Source: Maioricimonas rarisocia
GTDB lineage: Bacteria > Planctomycetota > Planctomycetia > Planctomycetales > Planctomycetaceae
Reading direction: 5' to 3'
Assembly: GCF_007747795.1 (NCBI RefSeq)
Contig: NZ_CP036275.1
Location: 5,882,001 to 5,946,000 of the forward strand
Length of the DNA stretch: 64,000 nucleotides
The notes below the pieces were generated by a model. That model saw only the letters and a program-made list of their open reading frames with translations, searched no databases and was not told the origin of the DNA. How positions within the stretch are numbered: position 1 is the first letter of the stretch; every line of letters begins with the position of its first letter. The translations under genes and the position numbers were made by a program. Positions 36,923-45,898 of the stretch are shown piece by piece.

Positions 36923-38032
36923 ATGTCCTCCGCGACCGTCCCCTCGAGACGCCTGCCGCGACTGACACGCCGAAACCAGCAGACCGGCTGGATCGGCGTG
37001 GACATCGGCAGCAGCGCCATCAAGATTGCGCAGGCCGTCAAGGAAGGCGGTCGATGGAAGCTGCGCCTCAGCCGGCTGCTCCCCATCGCAGGACACCTCC
37101 AGCCCGGCACCGACTCGCTGCCGGACATGGAACTGTCTGCACTGATCCGGTCCGCATTGACCGGGCGGGGGCCGCGTCGACAGTCAACGGCGGCAAGTAC
37201 CCTGCCCATGTCTGTCGTCGATCTGCGTTCGCTGGAACTGCCACCGGGAACAGACACTGAACTGCGGCAGATGATCGGCACCGAGCTGAATCCGGAGGAG
37301 GACCCGCAGCGGAGTTGCGAGTTCGACTTCTGGGAACAGCCCGGCGAAGACGGACAGAAAGAGACCCGACAGTACTCCGTCCTGTCGTTGCCGACGCGAG
37401 CCGCAACCGGACTGGCAGACACGCTGTGGAACGCCGGTCTGCAGTGCAATGTGATCGACACGTTACCGTGTGCGCTGGCCCGCGCCGTCACGATGGTCGA
37501 GCGCCCGATGTCCGGCCAAACGGTCGCGGCACTCGACTGGGGATATCGAACACCACTGTTTGTACTCATCCGGAACGGCCGGCCGGTCTTCGCCCGAACG
37601 CTGAAGAATTGCGGAGGTGAACTCGTCGTCGAACAGGTCCGGAAGCAGCTGAACGTCCCTGCCGGCGATGTTCATGAACTTCTCCTGACGCGTGCCCGGA
37701 CACCTGGTCCGCAACCCGGCCTGACGGGACTGAGTGAGCTGCTGACCTCATGTGCCGTCGCCGCTCAGAAGCGCATGAGCGAGGAACTCGAACGCACTCT
37801 GGGGTACCTGCGAAGTCAGCCTGGCGGACTGGACCCGCAACGGATCTGGATGTTCGGATGCGGTGCCCTGCTTCCGGGGATCGCCGAGCAGCTCACCACG
37901 ACGTGCGGTCTCGAGGTCGTCGCCTGGCATCTTGGGGCGGCATCACGAGATCCATTGCAACCGGCGGGCGACGCCATGCACGCCCTGCTGGGACCGGCCA
38001 TTGGACTCTCCGCACTGGGAGGGACGGTCTGA
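36923..38032 (+). CDS. pilM: PilM-like actin-fold protein
   Basis: 369 residues of the PilM/GspL-cytoplasmic type. The actin-like phosphate motif is GVDIGSSAIKIAQ near 26-38, followed by the pilus-assembly-type MIGTELNPEED stretch and a C-terminal GCGALLPGIAEQL nucleotide-binding motif. PilM forms a cytoplasmic ring that binds the N-terminus of PilN. Here the PilN-like ATG overlaps its stop by one base (TGATG at 38030-38034), which supports the pair. The start at 36923 is one base after the preceding stop; an ATG 24 bases further up lies inside the previous gene. Confidence 0.82.
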   Translation: MSSATVPSRRLPRLTRRNQQTGWIGVDIGSSAIKIAQAVKEGGRWKLRLSRLLPIAGHLQPGTDSLPDMELSALIRSALTGRGPRRQSTAASTLPMSVVDLRSLELPPGTDTELRQMIGTELNPEEDPQRSCEFDFWEQPGEDGQKETRQYSVLSLPTRAATGLADTLWNAGLQCNVIDTLPCALARAVTMVERPMSGQTVAALDWGYRTPLFVLIRNGRPVFARTLKNCGGELVVEQVRKQLNVPAGDVHELLLTRARTPGPQPGLTGLSELLTSCAVAAQKRMSEELERTLGYLRSQPGGLDPQRIWMFGCGALLPGIAEQLTTTCGLEVVAWHLGAASRDPLQPAGDAMHALLGPAIGLSALGGTV

Positions 38033-38640
38033 TGAATCATATGAACCTGTTGCCACTTCCGCTGCAGAAGAAACTGCTGATCCGCCGCCGGCTGACTCAA
38101 TGGGGAATCGTCTGGGGCGTCTGCGGAGTCACGGCGCTGGTGGTCGCGCTGGTCTGGTCGAATCGTCACAGCGACAGCAAGGCGACGCTTGCCGTACTCA
38201 CCGATCAGGTCACTCCGGTCCGGAAGCTCGAAGCCGAAAACGAACAGATGCTCGAGCAGATCAACGATATCGTGGCCCGACAGTCGCTGCTGGGAGATCT
38301 CGACAGCGCCGAGCGGCCCCTGACACTGGTCGGGATCGTCAGCCACAGCGCGGCGTCGACGAAGTCGCGACTGCAGGTGCAGCGGTTCACCATGCACCGA
38401 CAGGAGATCACTCCGACGGATGCGAAAGCGACGCCGGGCAACACCGCAAAGAAGCCCGAAACGATCGTCCAGACGACGCTCGAACTGTCCGGCGTGGCGC
38501 TGGATGACCTGGCAGTGGCACGCTTCATCTCGGCACTGCGGGAAACCGGCGTCTTCGTTCGGGTCGAACTGAAATCCTCGCTGTCCACACAGGTCGCCGA
38601 CAACCCGGCCAAGGAATACCTCGTGCGATGCACGTTCTAG
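38032..38640 (+). CDS. pilN: PilN-like inner-membrane protein
   Basis: 202 residues: short cytoplasmic N-terminus beginning MNHMNLLPLPLQKK, in which NLLP matches the PilN stretch that binds PilM, a TM helix at about 24-41, a coiled region (about 45-80) and an alpha/beta periplasmic domain ending with VRCTF. PilN joins PilM in the cytoplasm to PilO and PilP in the periplasm. The gene overlaps the pilM-like stop by one base. Sequence identity to named PilN is probably low, so the call rests on layout and the N-terminal motif. Confidence 0.75.
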   Translation: MNHMNLLPLPLQKKLLIRRRLTQWGIVWGVCGVTALVVALVWSNRHSDSKATLAVLTDQVTPVRKLEAENEQMLEQINDIVARQSLLGDLDSAERPLTLVGIVSHSAASTKSRLQVQRFTMHRQEITPTDAKATPGNTAKKPETIVQTTLELSGVALDDLAVARFISALRETGVFVRVELKSSLSTQVADNPAKEYLVRCTF

Positions 38641-38714
38641 CGCGAGGGGAATCCGTCCTCCCGTCGACGCGCTGCCGCACGCAGTGAACCTCTCGAAGCG
38701 GTCAGATCATCATC

Positions 38715-39323
38715 ATGCTCCGACATAAAGATACACGACTGGTCCAACTGGATCGCGGCCTGCACGCAATGGGTGCCGTGATCGCCGGCATGATCCTGAT
38801 CGGCGGGCTGCTGTTCGTGCGACGGTCGCTCGCGGCCGAGCGGACTTCGCTCGATTCAAGCATTACCGAGGCGGAGAGCGTGCTGGACGAAGCGGATTCG
38901 ATCCGGTCCGAGCACGCGCAGCTGAAGAAGCGACTGGCCGATCTGCAGCAGCGGACCGGCGAGCTGATGGCCCGCATTCCCGCGACGGCACATGAAGCGG
39001 AATTTCTGGCTCAGCTTTCGGAGCTGGCGAGCGAATGCCAACTGGTGATCAGCAGCTATCGTCCCGAGAGCCCCGTGGCCACCGAGCGTTATCAGCACCT
39101 GGACATCGAACTCGTGGCCGGCGGAAGCTTCGACAGCCTGTGCCGGTTTCTCGAAGGACTGGAATCGCTTCCGCGACTCTGCCGGTTGACTCGTCTCGAA
39201 GTCGAGTCGGCAAGCGGCGACGACGGGTCCTATCCCGTCACGATGAAGCTGCGGATCTTTTTTGCACCGGAGCATGCCACCCCGGCGAACACAACGCCGG
39301 TCGCAGTTCCCCCGGCTGCCTGA
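38715..39323 (+). CDS. pilO: PilO-like inner-membrane protein
   Basis: 202 residues: TM helix near 19-36, a coiled coil with LDSSITEAESVLDEADSIRSEH-like heptads (about 42-85), then a ferredoxin-like periplasmic domain with FLAQLSELASECQLVISSY and GSFDSLCRFLEGLESLPRL, both typical PilO motifs. PilO pairs with PilN to form the periplasmic part of the alignment complex. It begins 74 bases after the PilN-like gene. Confidence 0.8.
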   Translation: MLRHKDTRLVQLDRGLHAMGAVIAGMILIGGLLFVRRSLAAERTSLDSSITEAESVLDEADSIRSEHAQLKKRLADLQQRTGELMARIPATAHEAEFLAQLSELASECQLVISSYRPESPVATERYQHLDIELVAGGSFDSLCRFLEGLESLPRLCRLTRLEVESASGDDGSYPVTMKLRIFFAPEHATPANTTPVAVPPAA

Positions 39324-39380
39324 GTCCCCCGTTCGAGCCGACACGAGTCGCACGTCTCATCTCCGCCAAAGGTCGTCCCG

Positions 39381-39917
39381 ATGTTTCCGAACGCAAAAGA
39401 TCGCCGCAAGGCGGCCGCCATTCCGGTGCTGGTACTGATTCTCGGTTACGTCCTGTGGTCGCAGTTCGCGGGCGGCGGCAGCGAAGGAGGAGGCGCCGCG
39501 TCGATGCTGACGACCGCTGCGGAGAACTTCATCCGCTCGCGCCGCGAAACAGCCGAGGCGCTGGAAGAGCTGAACCGGATGTCGGCGGTCGATCTCGATT
39601 CAGCCCTGGAGCATGATCCGTTCGCCGTGCTGGCCCCGCTCGACCCGGAACAGGCGGCTGACGAGGACGACAGCGAAGAACTTCCGGAAGAACCGACGCT
39701 GGAAGACCTTTCGGAGCTCCGCGAGCAGAAGCGCGAAGAACAGATCTCCACCCTGCAGAAGCTGAAAGTGACCGCAGTCCTGACCAGCGGTGGGCAACCG
39801 TCGGCTCTGTTCGGCTCGGAAGTGGTTCACATCGGGGACACGCTCCCGGGTGGCGCCACGGTGGTGGCGATCGACCGCAGCGGCATCGTCGTCCGACTTC
39901 CGGAAGAGTCGCTCTAG
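39381..39917 (+). CDS. PilP/GspC-like periplasmic protein
   Basis: 178 residues: TM helix near 13-29, an acidic linker (about 85-120, rich in Glu and Asp), and a C-terminal beta domain of about 55 residues reading KVTAVLTSGGQPSALFG, then VVHIGDTLPGGATVVAID. This matches the small beta-barrel HR domain of GspC and PilP, which bind the secretin N0 domain. The gene order (PilM, N, O, then this, then the secretin) is the classical one. The family call rests on order and the short beta motif, not on strong sequence likeness. The acidic linker is long for its size. Confidence 0.65.
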   Translation: MFPNAKDRRKAAAIPVLVLILGYVLWSQFAGGGSEGGGAASMLTTAAENFIRSRRETAEALEELNRMSAVDLDSALEHDPFAVLAPLDPEQAADEDDSEELPEEPTLEDLSELREQKREEQISTLQKLKVTAVLTSGGQPSALFGSEVVHIGDTLPGGATVVAIDRSGIVVRLPEESL

Positions 39918-40185
39918 AACCGGCAGATGCTGCCGACTGGCAAGATGCGTCGACTGCGCTGGCACTGCGGGTTGAAACGGTTTTCTGGGCCATTCCGGCT
40001 TTCGCAATTGTGTCGGCTGCTACGGTCGATGAGATAGGGCATAGAGTGCTCCGCTTGTGCGCCTGCGCCGGACGGGGCCGAGTGTCACACCGGGGGCCAT
40101 CTGGATGAACGACTGGAATTCAGGACATGGTTTCTGAATTCGGGACCACAGCCAGACGCGTCTTCAAATCGCAGAATTGCTAATC

Positions 40186-42657
40186 ATGGATCAGGCGACC
40201 GGAAAGCCAGCAGATGCCAGCCCCGCCCGCCTCGAACGCCGAGACGGGCGAAGTCGCCTCTTCGTTGCGGCGATGGTGGCCCTGATGCTCTGCGGTGCGG
40301 AATCATGTGCCGAAACGTACGGGCTGCTGCCCGAGCGCAAAACGTCTGCCCTGCCCGCCCGTCACGTGACAGCGCTGAAGGCGGGCGTGACCCCGGTCGG
40401 CCGGGCGTCAGAGGAAAGCTCCGAGGATTCGGACAACGACCGGCCCTGGTGGAAACGATCTGCGGAGACCGCCGTCGAAAGCGCGCCACCGGCACCTCAC
40501 ACGGCTGCAAAAAGCCGGAAGAGTCTGTGGTCGCGGTTCCGCGAGACGGCGTCGGCCCGCGGCGAGGATGATCACTCGTCGGAGAAACCAACTGCAGACG
40601 GACCTCTCTCCATGGAGGCTGCCGTCGATGCCGAAATCGCCCGCCGACAGCGTCGCCGCCATTCCGGCGCCCCGATCACACCTCCCGAATCGGGCCGCGG
40701 AGTGTCGCCCTCGACGCCAGGGCCTTCCGCTGCCTCAGCCACGCACCGCCACAACGGCGTGACAGTTCCGGGCCGGCACGTTCTGCCGGGCGCGGACCGT
40801 CACGGGGGTTCGAAGCCTCAGGGCGGAGTCAGAACACTAACGAGAGCGGCTCAGAAGCCGCAATTGATTGCGCCTCCGCGAGCCCACAGTCCGATTCGGC
40901 TCGTTTCGGACGAGCGGTCGGCAGACGCTCCCAACTCGTCGCCCGTCCCCCGCACTGCCGGAGTTGCCGACGCGATCCCGTTCGCCGGCAACCTCCTGCA
41001 GCAGTTTCAGTCGCCGCCACCTCCGCCGGCGCCGGCCCCGGAAGAGCTGCGCGTCCCGATTCAACGGGCCCCCCAAGACGCCCGGATCGAGATTTCATCA
41101 CAGGATGACCGTGTTTCGATGGTCGTCCGCGAGGGGCCGATCAATGATGTGCTCGGTCTGATTGCGGAGCAGCACGGGCTCAACCTGGTCACCGCCGAGG
41201 ACGTGACGGGAACAGTCTCTGTCACGCTCAACAATGTCTCGCTCGAATCGGCGCTGAACGCCATTCTCGGCGTCAACGGATACACGTGGGCACGCCAGCA
41301 CGACATCATCGTAGTCTCGAGCCTGTCGACCGAAACGTCGGCCGGTGCCAGCTCACAGGGACGCGAGCTGCGCGTTTTCAATCTGAACTATCTCGCGGCT
41401 GCCGACGCCGATGCCGTCGTGCAGGGGCTCCTCTCGCCGGTCGGCAAGTCGTTCATCGTCCAGTCCGACCCGCTCGACAAGCTGCGCACACGCGAGCAGC
41501 TGGTGGTCGAAGACCTGCCCGTCTATCTGCACCGCATCGGCACCTACCTCGCGCAGTCTGACTGTCCTCCCCGTCAGGTACAGATCGAAGCACACATTCT
41601 GCAGATCGACCTCTCGGATGACACGCGGCACGGCGTTGACTTCCAGGCACTGCTGGCGCGGATCGACAGCGCCCGCATCGGTCTGGAAACCACCGGATTC
41701 ACCAACCCCGACGAGTCGCCGGCGTTCTTCTTTGGCGTCGACGGAACTGACATGAACGTGCTGATGCAGGCGATCAAGAGCACGACCAACGCCAAGACGC
41801 TGGCCTCGCCGAAAGTCCTGGTCGTCAACGGCCAGGAAGCGCGGATCCAGATTGGTGCCCAGCTCGGCTTTCTGGTGACGACCACCACCCAAACGAGCAC
41901 ACTGCAGGAAGTGCAGTTCCTCGATGTCGGTGTCGTGCTGCGGGTCACGCCGCAGATCTCCGAGGACGGCCGGATCCTGATGACGGTCAAGCCGGAGGTT
42001 TCGACGGGCGAAGTGAATCCGCTGACCGGCCTGCCTCAGGAAGAAACGACCGAAATCGAAACCACGGTCATGCTCAACAACGGCAAAGGCATGGTGATCG
42101 GCGGCCTGATCCAGGAAGCGGACACCGAAGACCAGTCGAAGTTGCCGATCGCCGGCGACCTGTGGCTGGTCGGAAAGCTGTTCCGCCGTGTCCGGACCGT
42201 CCGCTCGCGAAGCGAGATCGTGATTGCCCTGGTGCCGCGACTTGTTCCGTACACTCCGTCCTACTCGGCTCAGGAAGAAGATCGACTGCTGCGGGCCACC
42301 AGTCCGCTGCTGGGACCGCATCTGGAGCGGATCGATCGCCGGCCGCTCGAGCCGGAACTTCCCGATGCGATCCGCAATCCGCGGCGGTTCGATCCGGAAC
42401 GGGCGAAGGACTGGTTCCGTCAGCATGGCGATCCGTACCCGTATCCGAAGACGCACTACTTCCCGAGTGCGGACGGCGACGTGGACATGTACGGATATTT
42501 CCCAAGAGATCCCGAAGTGCTCAGCGGTCATGAGACATACTTCGAGCAGTGGCCCGCAGACGGACCGCCGCCGATGTACGCACCGCCTCCGTCTGCACCA
42601 ACTCAGCCGGCGGACGACTTCCCGCCGCCCGCACCGCCGCTGACTCCGCAACAGTGA
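40186..42657 (+). CDS. secretin (GspD/PilQ)
   Basis: 823 residues. A signal-like hydrophobic stretch lies near 28-46, and then about 240 residues of Ser/Pro/Arg-rich low-complexity sequence. An N0/STN-like domain (about 300-385) has VREGPINDVLGLIAEQHG and VTLNNVSLESALNAIL. The secretin domain (about 430-690) includes VQIEAHILQIDL, TLASPKVLVVNGQEARIQIG and ETTVMLNNGKGMVIGGLI, ending IVIALVPRLV. The C-terminal 130 residues are Pro-rich. Secretins form the outer-membrane gate for T2S and T4P. An upstream TTG (40177) and the ATG are in frame; the ATG is preferred. The long N-terminal spacer is unusual and may reflect a wide planctomycete periplasm (inference). Confidence 0.9.
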   Translation: MDQATGKPADASPARLERRDGRSRLFVAAMVALMLCGAESCAETYGLLPERKTSALPARHVTALKAGVTPVGRASEESSEDSDNDRPWWKRSAETAVESAPPAPHTAAKSRKSLWSRFRETASARGEDDHSSEKPTADGPLSMEAAVDAEIARRQRRRHSGAPITPPESGRGVSPSTPGPSAASATHRHNGVTVPGRHVLPGADRHGGSKPQGGVRTLTRAAQKPQLIAPPRAHSPIRLVSDERSADAPNSSPVPRTAGVADAIPFAGNLLQQFQSPPPPPAPAPEELRVPIQRAPQDARIEISSQDDRVSMVVREGPINDVLGLIAEQHGLNLVTAEDVTGTVSVTLNNVSLESALNAILGVNGYTWARQHDIIVVSSLSTETSAGASSQGRELRVFNLNYLAAADADAVVQGLLSPVGKSFIVQSDPLDKLRTREQLVVEDLPVYLHRIGTYLAQSDCPPRQVQIEAHILQIDLSDDTRHGVDFQALLARIDSARIGLETTGFTNPDESPAFFFGVDGTDMNVLMQAIKSTTNAKTLASPKVLVVNGQEARIQIGAQLGFLVTTTTQTSTLQEVQFLDVGVVLRVTPQISEDGRILMTVKPEVSTGEVNPLTGLPQEETTEIETTVMLNNGKGMVIGGLIQEADTEDQSKLPIAGDLWLVGKLFRRVRTVRSRSEIVIALVPRLVPYTPSYSAQEEDRLLRATSPLLGPHLERIDRRPLEPELPDAIRNPRRFDPERAKDWFRQHGDPYPYPKTHYFPSADGDVDMYGYFPRDPEVLSGHETYFEQWPADGPPPMYAPPPSAPTQPADDFPPPAPPLTPQQ

Positions 42658-42707
42658 TCGGCCGTGCAGTCAGGTTTGAACTCTGGACGACCTCGTGGAC
42701 TGACATC

Positions 42708-42890
42708 ATGCCCAACGAACTCCCTCTCGACCCGCAGTGGCAACATCTGATCGAGAAACGGTCGGACGCCGACCGGCGCAAAGCGGCCGCGAAGAAGAAG
42801 GCGGATGCCGAAGCCGCCAGCCAGGAAGAACCGACATACTCGGGGCCGGATCGCCGCAAGCAGCAGCGACGCCAGGACGATGCGACCTGA
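42708..42890 (+). CDS. small charged protein after the secretin
   Basis: 60 residues, half of them Lys, Arg, Asp or Glu. A helical middle (about 15-40, DADRRKAAAKKKADAEA) is followed by TYSGPDRRKQQRRQD. SGPDRRxxxRR is a motif I associate with small cytoplasmic planctomycete/PilZ-adjacent proteins, but I cannot name the family. It lies 50 bases after the secretin on the same strand and probably is the last gene of the operon. GAC ATC precedes the ATG; no strong ribosome site is seen. Confidence 0.5.
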   Translation: MPNELPLDPQWQHLIEKRSDADRRKAAAKKKADAEAASQEEPTYSGPDRRKQQRRQDDAT

Positions 42891-43035
42891 GGAACTTCGT
42901 GAACAGGTGGCCGGCGAATCTCCGGTCACCTGTCTGCATTTTGAGTGGGGGCGTCTCGGCCCCGCATCCTCGCCAGAGTCTCACGAGGCCCAGGGGCATT
43001 CGCTCTTGCTGGCTGTCTCGTGACGCCCCGCTTCG

Positions 43036-43488
43036 TCAACGGGCATCTGCTTCGATCTGTGCCCGAACGGTCAGATCGAACCGGGGACGGGCCGGATCGC
43101 TGGTCGAGAAGGAGAAGACCTCCTCCACCGCACCACCAGCACGTCGCGTGTCGAGCATCACTGCGATCTTCCCCGACTGACCGGGAGGAAGAACTATCGT
43201 CTGTGGAGCCGCGTCGTCGCAGCGGCAACCACCGCCGAGCCGGTTGATCACCAGCCGCTTGCGGCCACGGTTCTTTGCCTCGAAGCGGACCTGCTGAAGC
43301 CCGCGTGAGGAAAGGGTTCCCAGATCGCGCGCCGTCCGCGAGAGCACCAGCGCTGGAGCGGCGCGTTCATCTGCCTGCAGGAGTCCGCGTGATGTGCTTC
43401 CGGCGAACACGACAGCGACGGTGCCAACCGCCACAACGACGGCCACCCACAAACCGACCAGGACTCGACAGCTCGCCGATCGAATCAT
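43036..43488 (-). CDS. DUF1573-type exported protein
   Basis: 150 residues: a TM/signal helix near 10-29, then an immunoglobulin-like DUF1573/ASH domain. Landmarks are ALVLSRTARDLGTLSSRG, RFEAKNRGRKRLVINRL with the GGCRCD pair of Cys, and VVMLDT-like (IAVMLDT). The family is common in Planctomycetes and Bacteroidetes and its biochemical role is unknown; carrier or surface attachment is usual speculation. The ATG overlaps the stop of the Tad-like gene (ATGA, 43485-43488), so it is part of that minus-strand operon. Confidence 0.82.
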   Translation of the reverse strand: MIRSASCRVLVGLWVAVVVAVGTVAVVFAGSTSRGLLQADERAAPALVLSRTARDLGTLSSRGLQQVRFEAKNRGRKRLVINRLGGGCRCDDAAPQTIVLPPGQSGKIAVMLDTRRAGGAVEEVFSFSTSDPARPRFDLTVRAQIEADAR

Positions 43489-44732
43489 TGTCTCAGTGAC
43501 GCCCTGGAAGTGTACGTGTCGAAGTGATCCCGCAGGCTTTCGTCTCCGTGCAGCCGCGCGACACTCCCCTCCATCTTGATCTTTCGAGCCACAATCCCAC
43601 CGTAAAAGGCCCCGTGCTGGCTGGTGGCCACGGTCAAATCGGTGGAGGGAGCGTAGATGTCTGCGTACAGGGAGGCCGAGCCGGCAATTCGTGCCGAGGA
43701 ACTGACCATCTCGATCCGCAGGTTCTCCGGGGCAAGCGCCGCGTTGACGAGGCCGCCACCTTCGACACTGACGTTTCCACCCAGCACGAGTTTCGTCGGA
43801 CCGGTGATGATGATCTGGCCGTTACCCGCAACTCGCAGGCCCTTGGGGAGGTAGTACGTCCCGGGAAGCAGTGTGATGACGGTCTGCCCCTCTGCAACCA
43901 GGCGTTTCCCGCCATCGGTCAGAGCCCAGGAGGGAAGCAGGTGGTTATCGTTGGATGCAGCCGGACCGGCGGTGTCGACAGGGTCACACTGAATCACCTT
44001 ATCGAGCGGTTCGACACTGCCGCTCACCTTGGCAGGATGACTCACCGAATCGCTGATCCCGGGCCGCGCATCTCCGTGGACGAATCCGTTTGGCGAGAAA
44101 TCGATATCGCCGTTGCTGCAGACGTCCCCGTTGTTGCGTGCCCAGACGTCCAGATAAGGACCATCCTCGGACCGGTAACTGTCCACCACCGCGTTCTGGA
44201 TGTCGACCGATTCCAGGCCGATGAACAGGCCGCAGATATCCCGTTCGATTTTCGCGGTTGCCTTGACGCTCAGGTCGGCGGAATTTGATCCGAGCAATGG
44301 TGCAAAGAACAGCTGAATGGGGTTCCCCCGCGCCGCAGTTCGTCGGCAGGTAACCCGAACGGCATTCGCGGACGTCGACGAACCGGCGGGAACGACGGTA
44401 AACGTTGCCGTCGCATCATCCCAGACGCCCACTTCGACGTCCTGGTTCTCCACGACGACGGCGGTCCCACCAGCGGTGTTCTTTGCAGCCCATGTTTTGG
44501 CAGCGGCAATTGCAGCCGAGCGTCCGTGGGGCAGCGCCCGGGCTCCGGAGGCAGCTGCAGAATCCGCGGCATTCTGCAGTTCACTCTCGACCACGACCAG
44601 GTAGCCGAGATCGACTGAGAACGTCAGAAAGGCGATCACGACCATCAGACAGACCGCCGCAAGGATCGTAATGACGCCGCGTCGATTGCGGTCTGGACCT
44701 GTCAGCCTGCGGAAGCTCAGTATGGTGATCAT
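43485..44732 (-). CDS. TadG-like protein with C-terminal beta-solenoid
   Basis: 415 residues. The N-terminus has the Tad/Flp putative-Flp pattern RRGVITILAAVCLMVVIAF, TM near 19-42, followed by QNAADSAAASGARAL, which is diagnostic for TadG/DUF2134 proteins. Residues about 70-170 form an Ig-like region; residues 230-415 are rich in short V/I/G strands (GQIIITGPTKLVLGGNVSVE) like a right-handed beta-helix. Tad proteins build adhesive Flp pili. The start at 44732 overlaps the TadE stop (ATGA, 44729-44732). No Tad ATPase or Flp pilin is seen, so it may serve the T2S/T4P locus instead. Confidence 0.75.
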   Translation of the reverse strand: MITILSFRRLTGPDRNRRGVITILAAVCLMVVIAFLTFSVDLGYLVVVESELQNAADSAAASGARALPHGRSAAIAAAKTWAAKNTAGGTAVVVENQDVEVGVWDDATATFTVVPAGSSTSANAVRVTCRRTAARGNPIQLFFAPLLGSNSADLSVKATAKIERDICGLFIGLESVDIQNAVVDSYRSEDGPYLDVWARNNGDVCSNGDIDFSPNGFVHGDARPGISDSVSHPAKVSGSVEPLDKVIQCDPVDTAGPAASNDNHLLPSWALTDGGKRLVAEGQTVITLLPGTYYLPKGLRVAGNGQIIITGPTKLVLGGNVSVEGGGLVNAALAPENLRIEMVSSSARIAGSASLYADIYAPSTDLTVATSQHGAFYGGIVARKIKMEGSVARLHGDESLRDHFDTYTSRASLRQ

Positions 44733-45211
44733 TCGTGCTCCAGGATGCAACTGGCCGAGAGCGTGCTGTCGGCGAACGTATTCGCAAAGAAGCCGACACC
44801 GGCCTTCGCGTAGGGCAGACTCACGGTCACCTGGATGGCGTCTCCTTCGCTGGCCTGGCTGAGGCTCGTAACTCCTCCGCTGTCGTCGTCGTCGTCGTCG
44901 CCCACTGCGCCACCTCCGTTGACCGTGATGGTCACGGTAATGTCCTGTGCGGAGACCCCCAGCGTCTGCGTGCAGTGCGAGGTGATCAGGGATTTGACCT
45001 GGCTCTCGGTAGCCCCCTCCACAATGGCAGCGCGCGCACCGCGGCGGCTTGCATTCGAGAGCATGTGCTCGATGCGGAAAACCTGACCGAACTCGACGAT
45101 CCCGGCCAGCAGCAGGAGAAACAGGGGAGCGACCAGAGCAAACTCGACAGCGGCGGCTCCCTGGCGTTGCCGCCCTGCGTCGCCGGCCCGGGCGACGTGG
45201 TGGTTATGCAT
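44729..45211 (-). CDS. TadE-like protein
   Basis: 160 residues: the GAAAVEFALVAPLFLLLLAGIVEFG signature of TadE near 18-42 is present in segments (AAVEFALVAPL, LLLAGIVEFGQ), then a short soluble domain. An Asp run of six (GDDDDDDSGG) near residue 108 is encoded by a GTC/GAC triplet run. TadE is a minor pseudopilin of Flp pili. Its 5' end overlaps the HAMP gene by 8 bases with GAGGTG just before the ATG. It is followed by TadG-like and DUF1573 genes with ATGA overlaps. Confidence 0.8.
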   Translation of the reverse strand: MHNHHVARAGDAGRQRQGAAAVEFALVAPLFLLLLAGIVEFGQVFRIEHMLSNASRRGARAAIVEGATESQVKSLITSHCTQTLGVSAQDITVTITVNGGGAVGDDDDDDSGGVTSLSQASEGDAIQVTVSLPYAKAGVGFFANTFADSTLSASCILEHE

Positions 45212-45674
45212 CGATCACCTCGAGCTGCTTGAGACTCTCAGCCTCCGCGTCTGTCGTTTCAGGAGCGCTGGCAGGGGAAGAAGACGACTGCACCCGATCA
45301 ACCACCCGATTGAAGTCGGCCGCCAGATCGTGCCAGAAATCTCCATCCCGGAAACGGATCGGTGAGACGTCGCAACCGTCTGCCAGATCCCGCATCGACC
45401 GCCGCAGCCTCACCATCGGTCCGGCGAAGCGGTTGGTCAGTTTGCACAGGTCATACAGAAAGATCGGAGCAAGCGCGAAGACAGCCAGCACCGTCGGACC
45501 ATGCCGCCTCAGCACGTTCGCGGCTGCGTCGCGCGGATTTCCGCTGAGCAGTTCCACGAAGTACAGGAACGCGGCGGTGGCGACCAGCAGGAGCCCCCAG
45601 TGCATGACCAGGCGAAGGAGAATCGCCCCCTGAACATCGCGGTCAACGAACTGTTTCTTGCGCTTCTGCTGCAT
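45204..45674 (-). CDS. two-TM protein with HAMP-like linker
   Basis: 156 residues: TM helices near 22-43 and 62-82, then a HAMP-like region (NRFAGPMVRLRRSMRDLADG, with the proline and the Arg-rich helix typical of HAMP), a second helix FNRVVDRVQSS, and an unstructured tail. A short periplasmic loop of about 20 residues between the TM helices lacks a sensor domain. No kinase, cyclase or methyl-accepting domain follows. Similar proteins often lie next to Tad genes in planctomycetes, which I recall only loosely. It heads the minus-strand Tad-like operon. Confidence 0.7.
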   Translation of the reverse strand: MQQKRKKQFVDRDVQGAILLRLVMHWGLLLVATAAFLYFVELLSGNPRDAAANVLRRHGPTVLAVFALAPIFLYDLCKLTNRFAGPMVRLRRSMRDLADGCDVSPIRFRDGDFWHDLAADFNRVVDRVQSSSSPASAPETTDAEAESLKQLEVIDA

Positions 45675-45898
45675 GATGGCCCTTCCGAGACGACCGACTG
45701 ACCCACAACACTAAGACCGCGGTTGGAATGTCGTGGAGGAGTTGTGACCAATCCGGTAATTTCGAGGACCGTCTGACCGCGCAATCCGCTCCAGTCGCCA
45801 TCACCCGGGCATTTCGAACAATTCCCGTTCAACGAGGAAGCGTCACACAAGGCCTCTGTTCTGCCGGCACCTCCCTCTCCTCAGAAGTGAACATCCGG

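Noticed and set aside
40177-40185. TTG start three codons before the secretin ATG
   Set aside because: The ATG at 40186 is a better start and adds nothing to the signal peptide by extension.
41353-42651. Minus-strand frame of 432 codons over the secretin
   Set aside because: Antisense to the secretin domain; Arg/His/Gln-rich with no recognisable fold.
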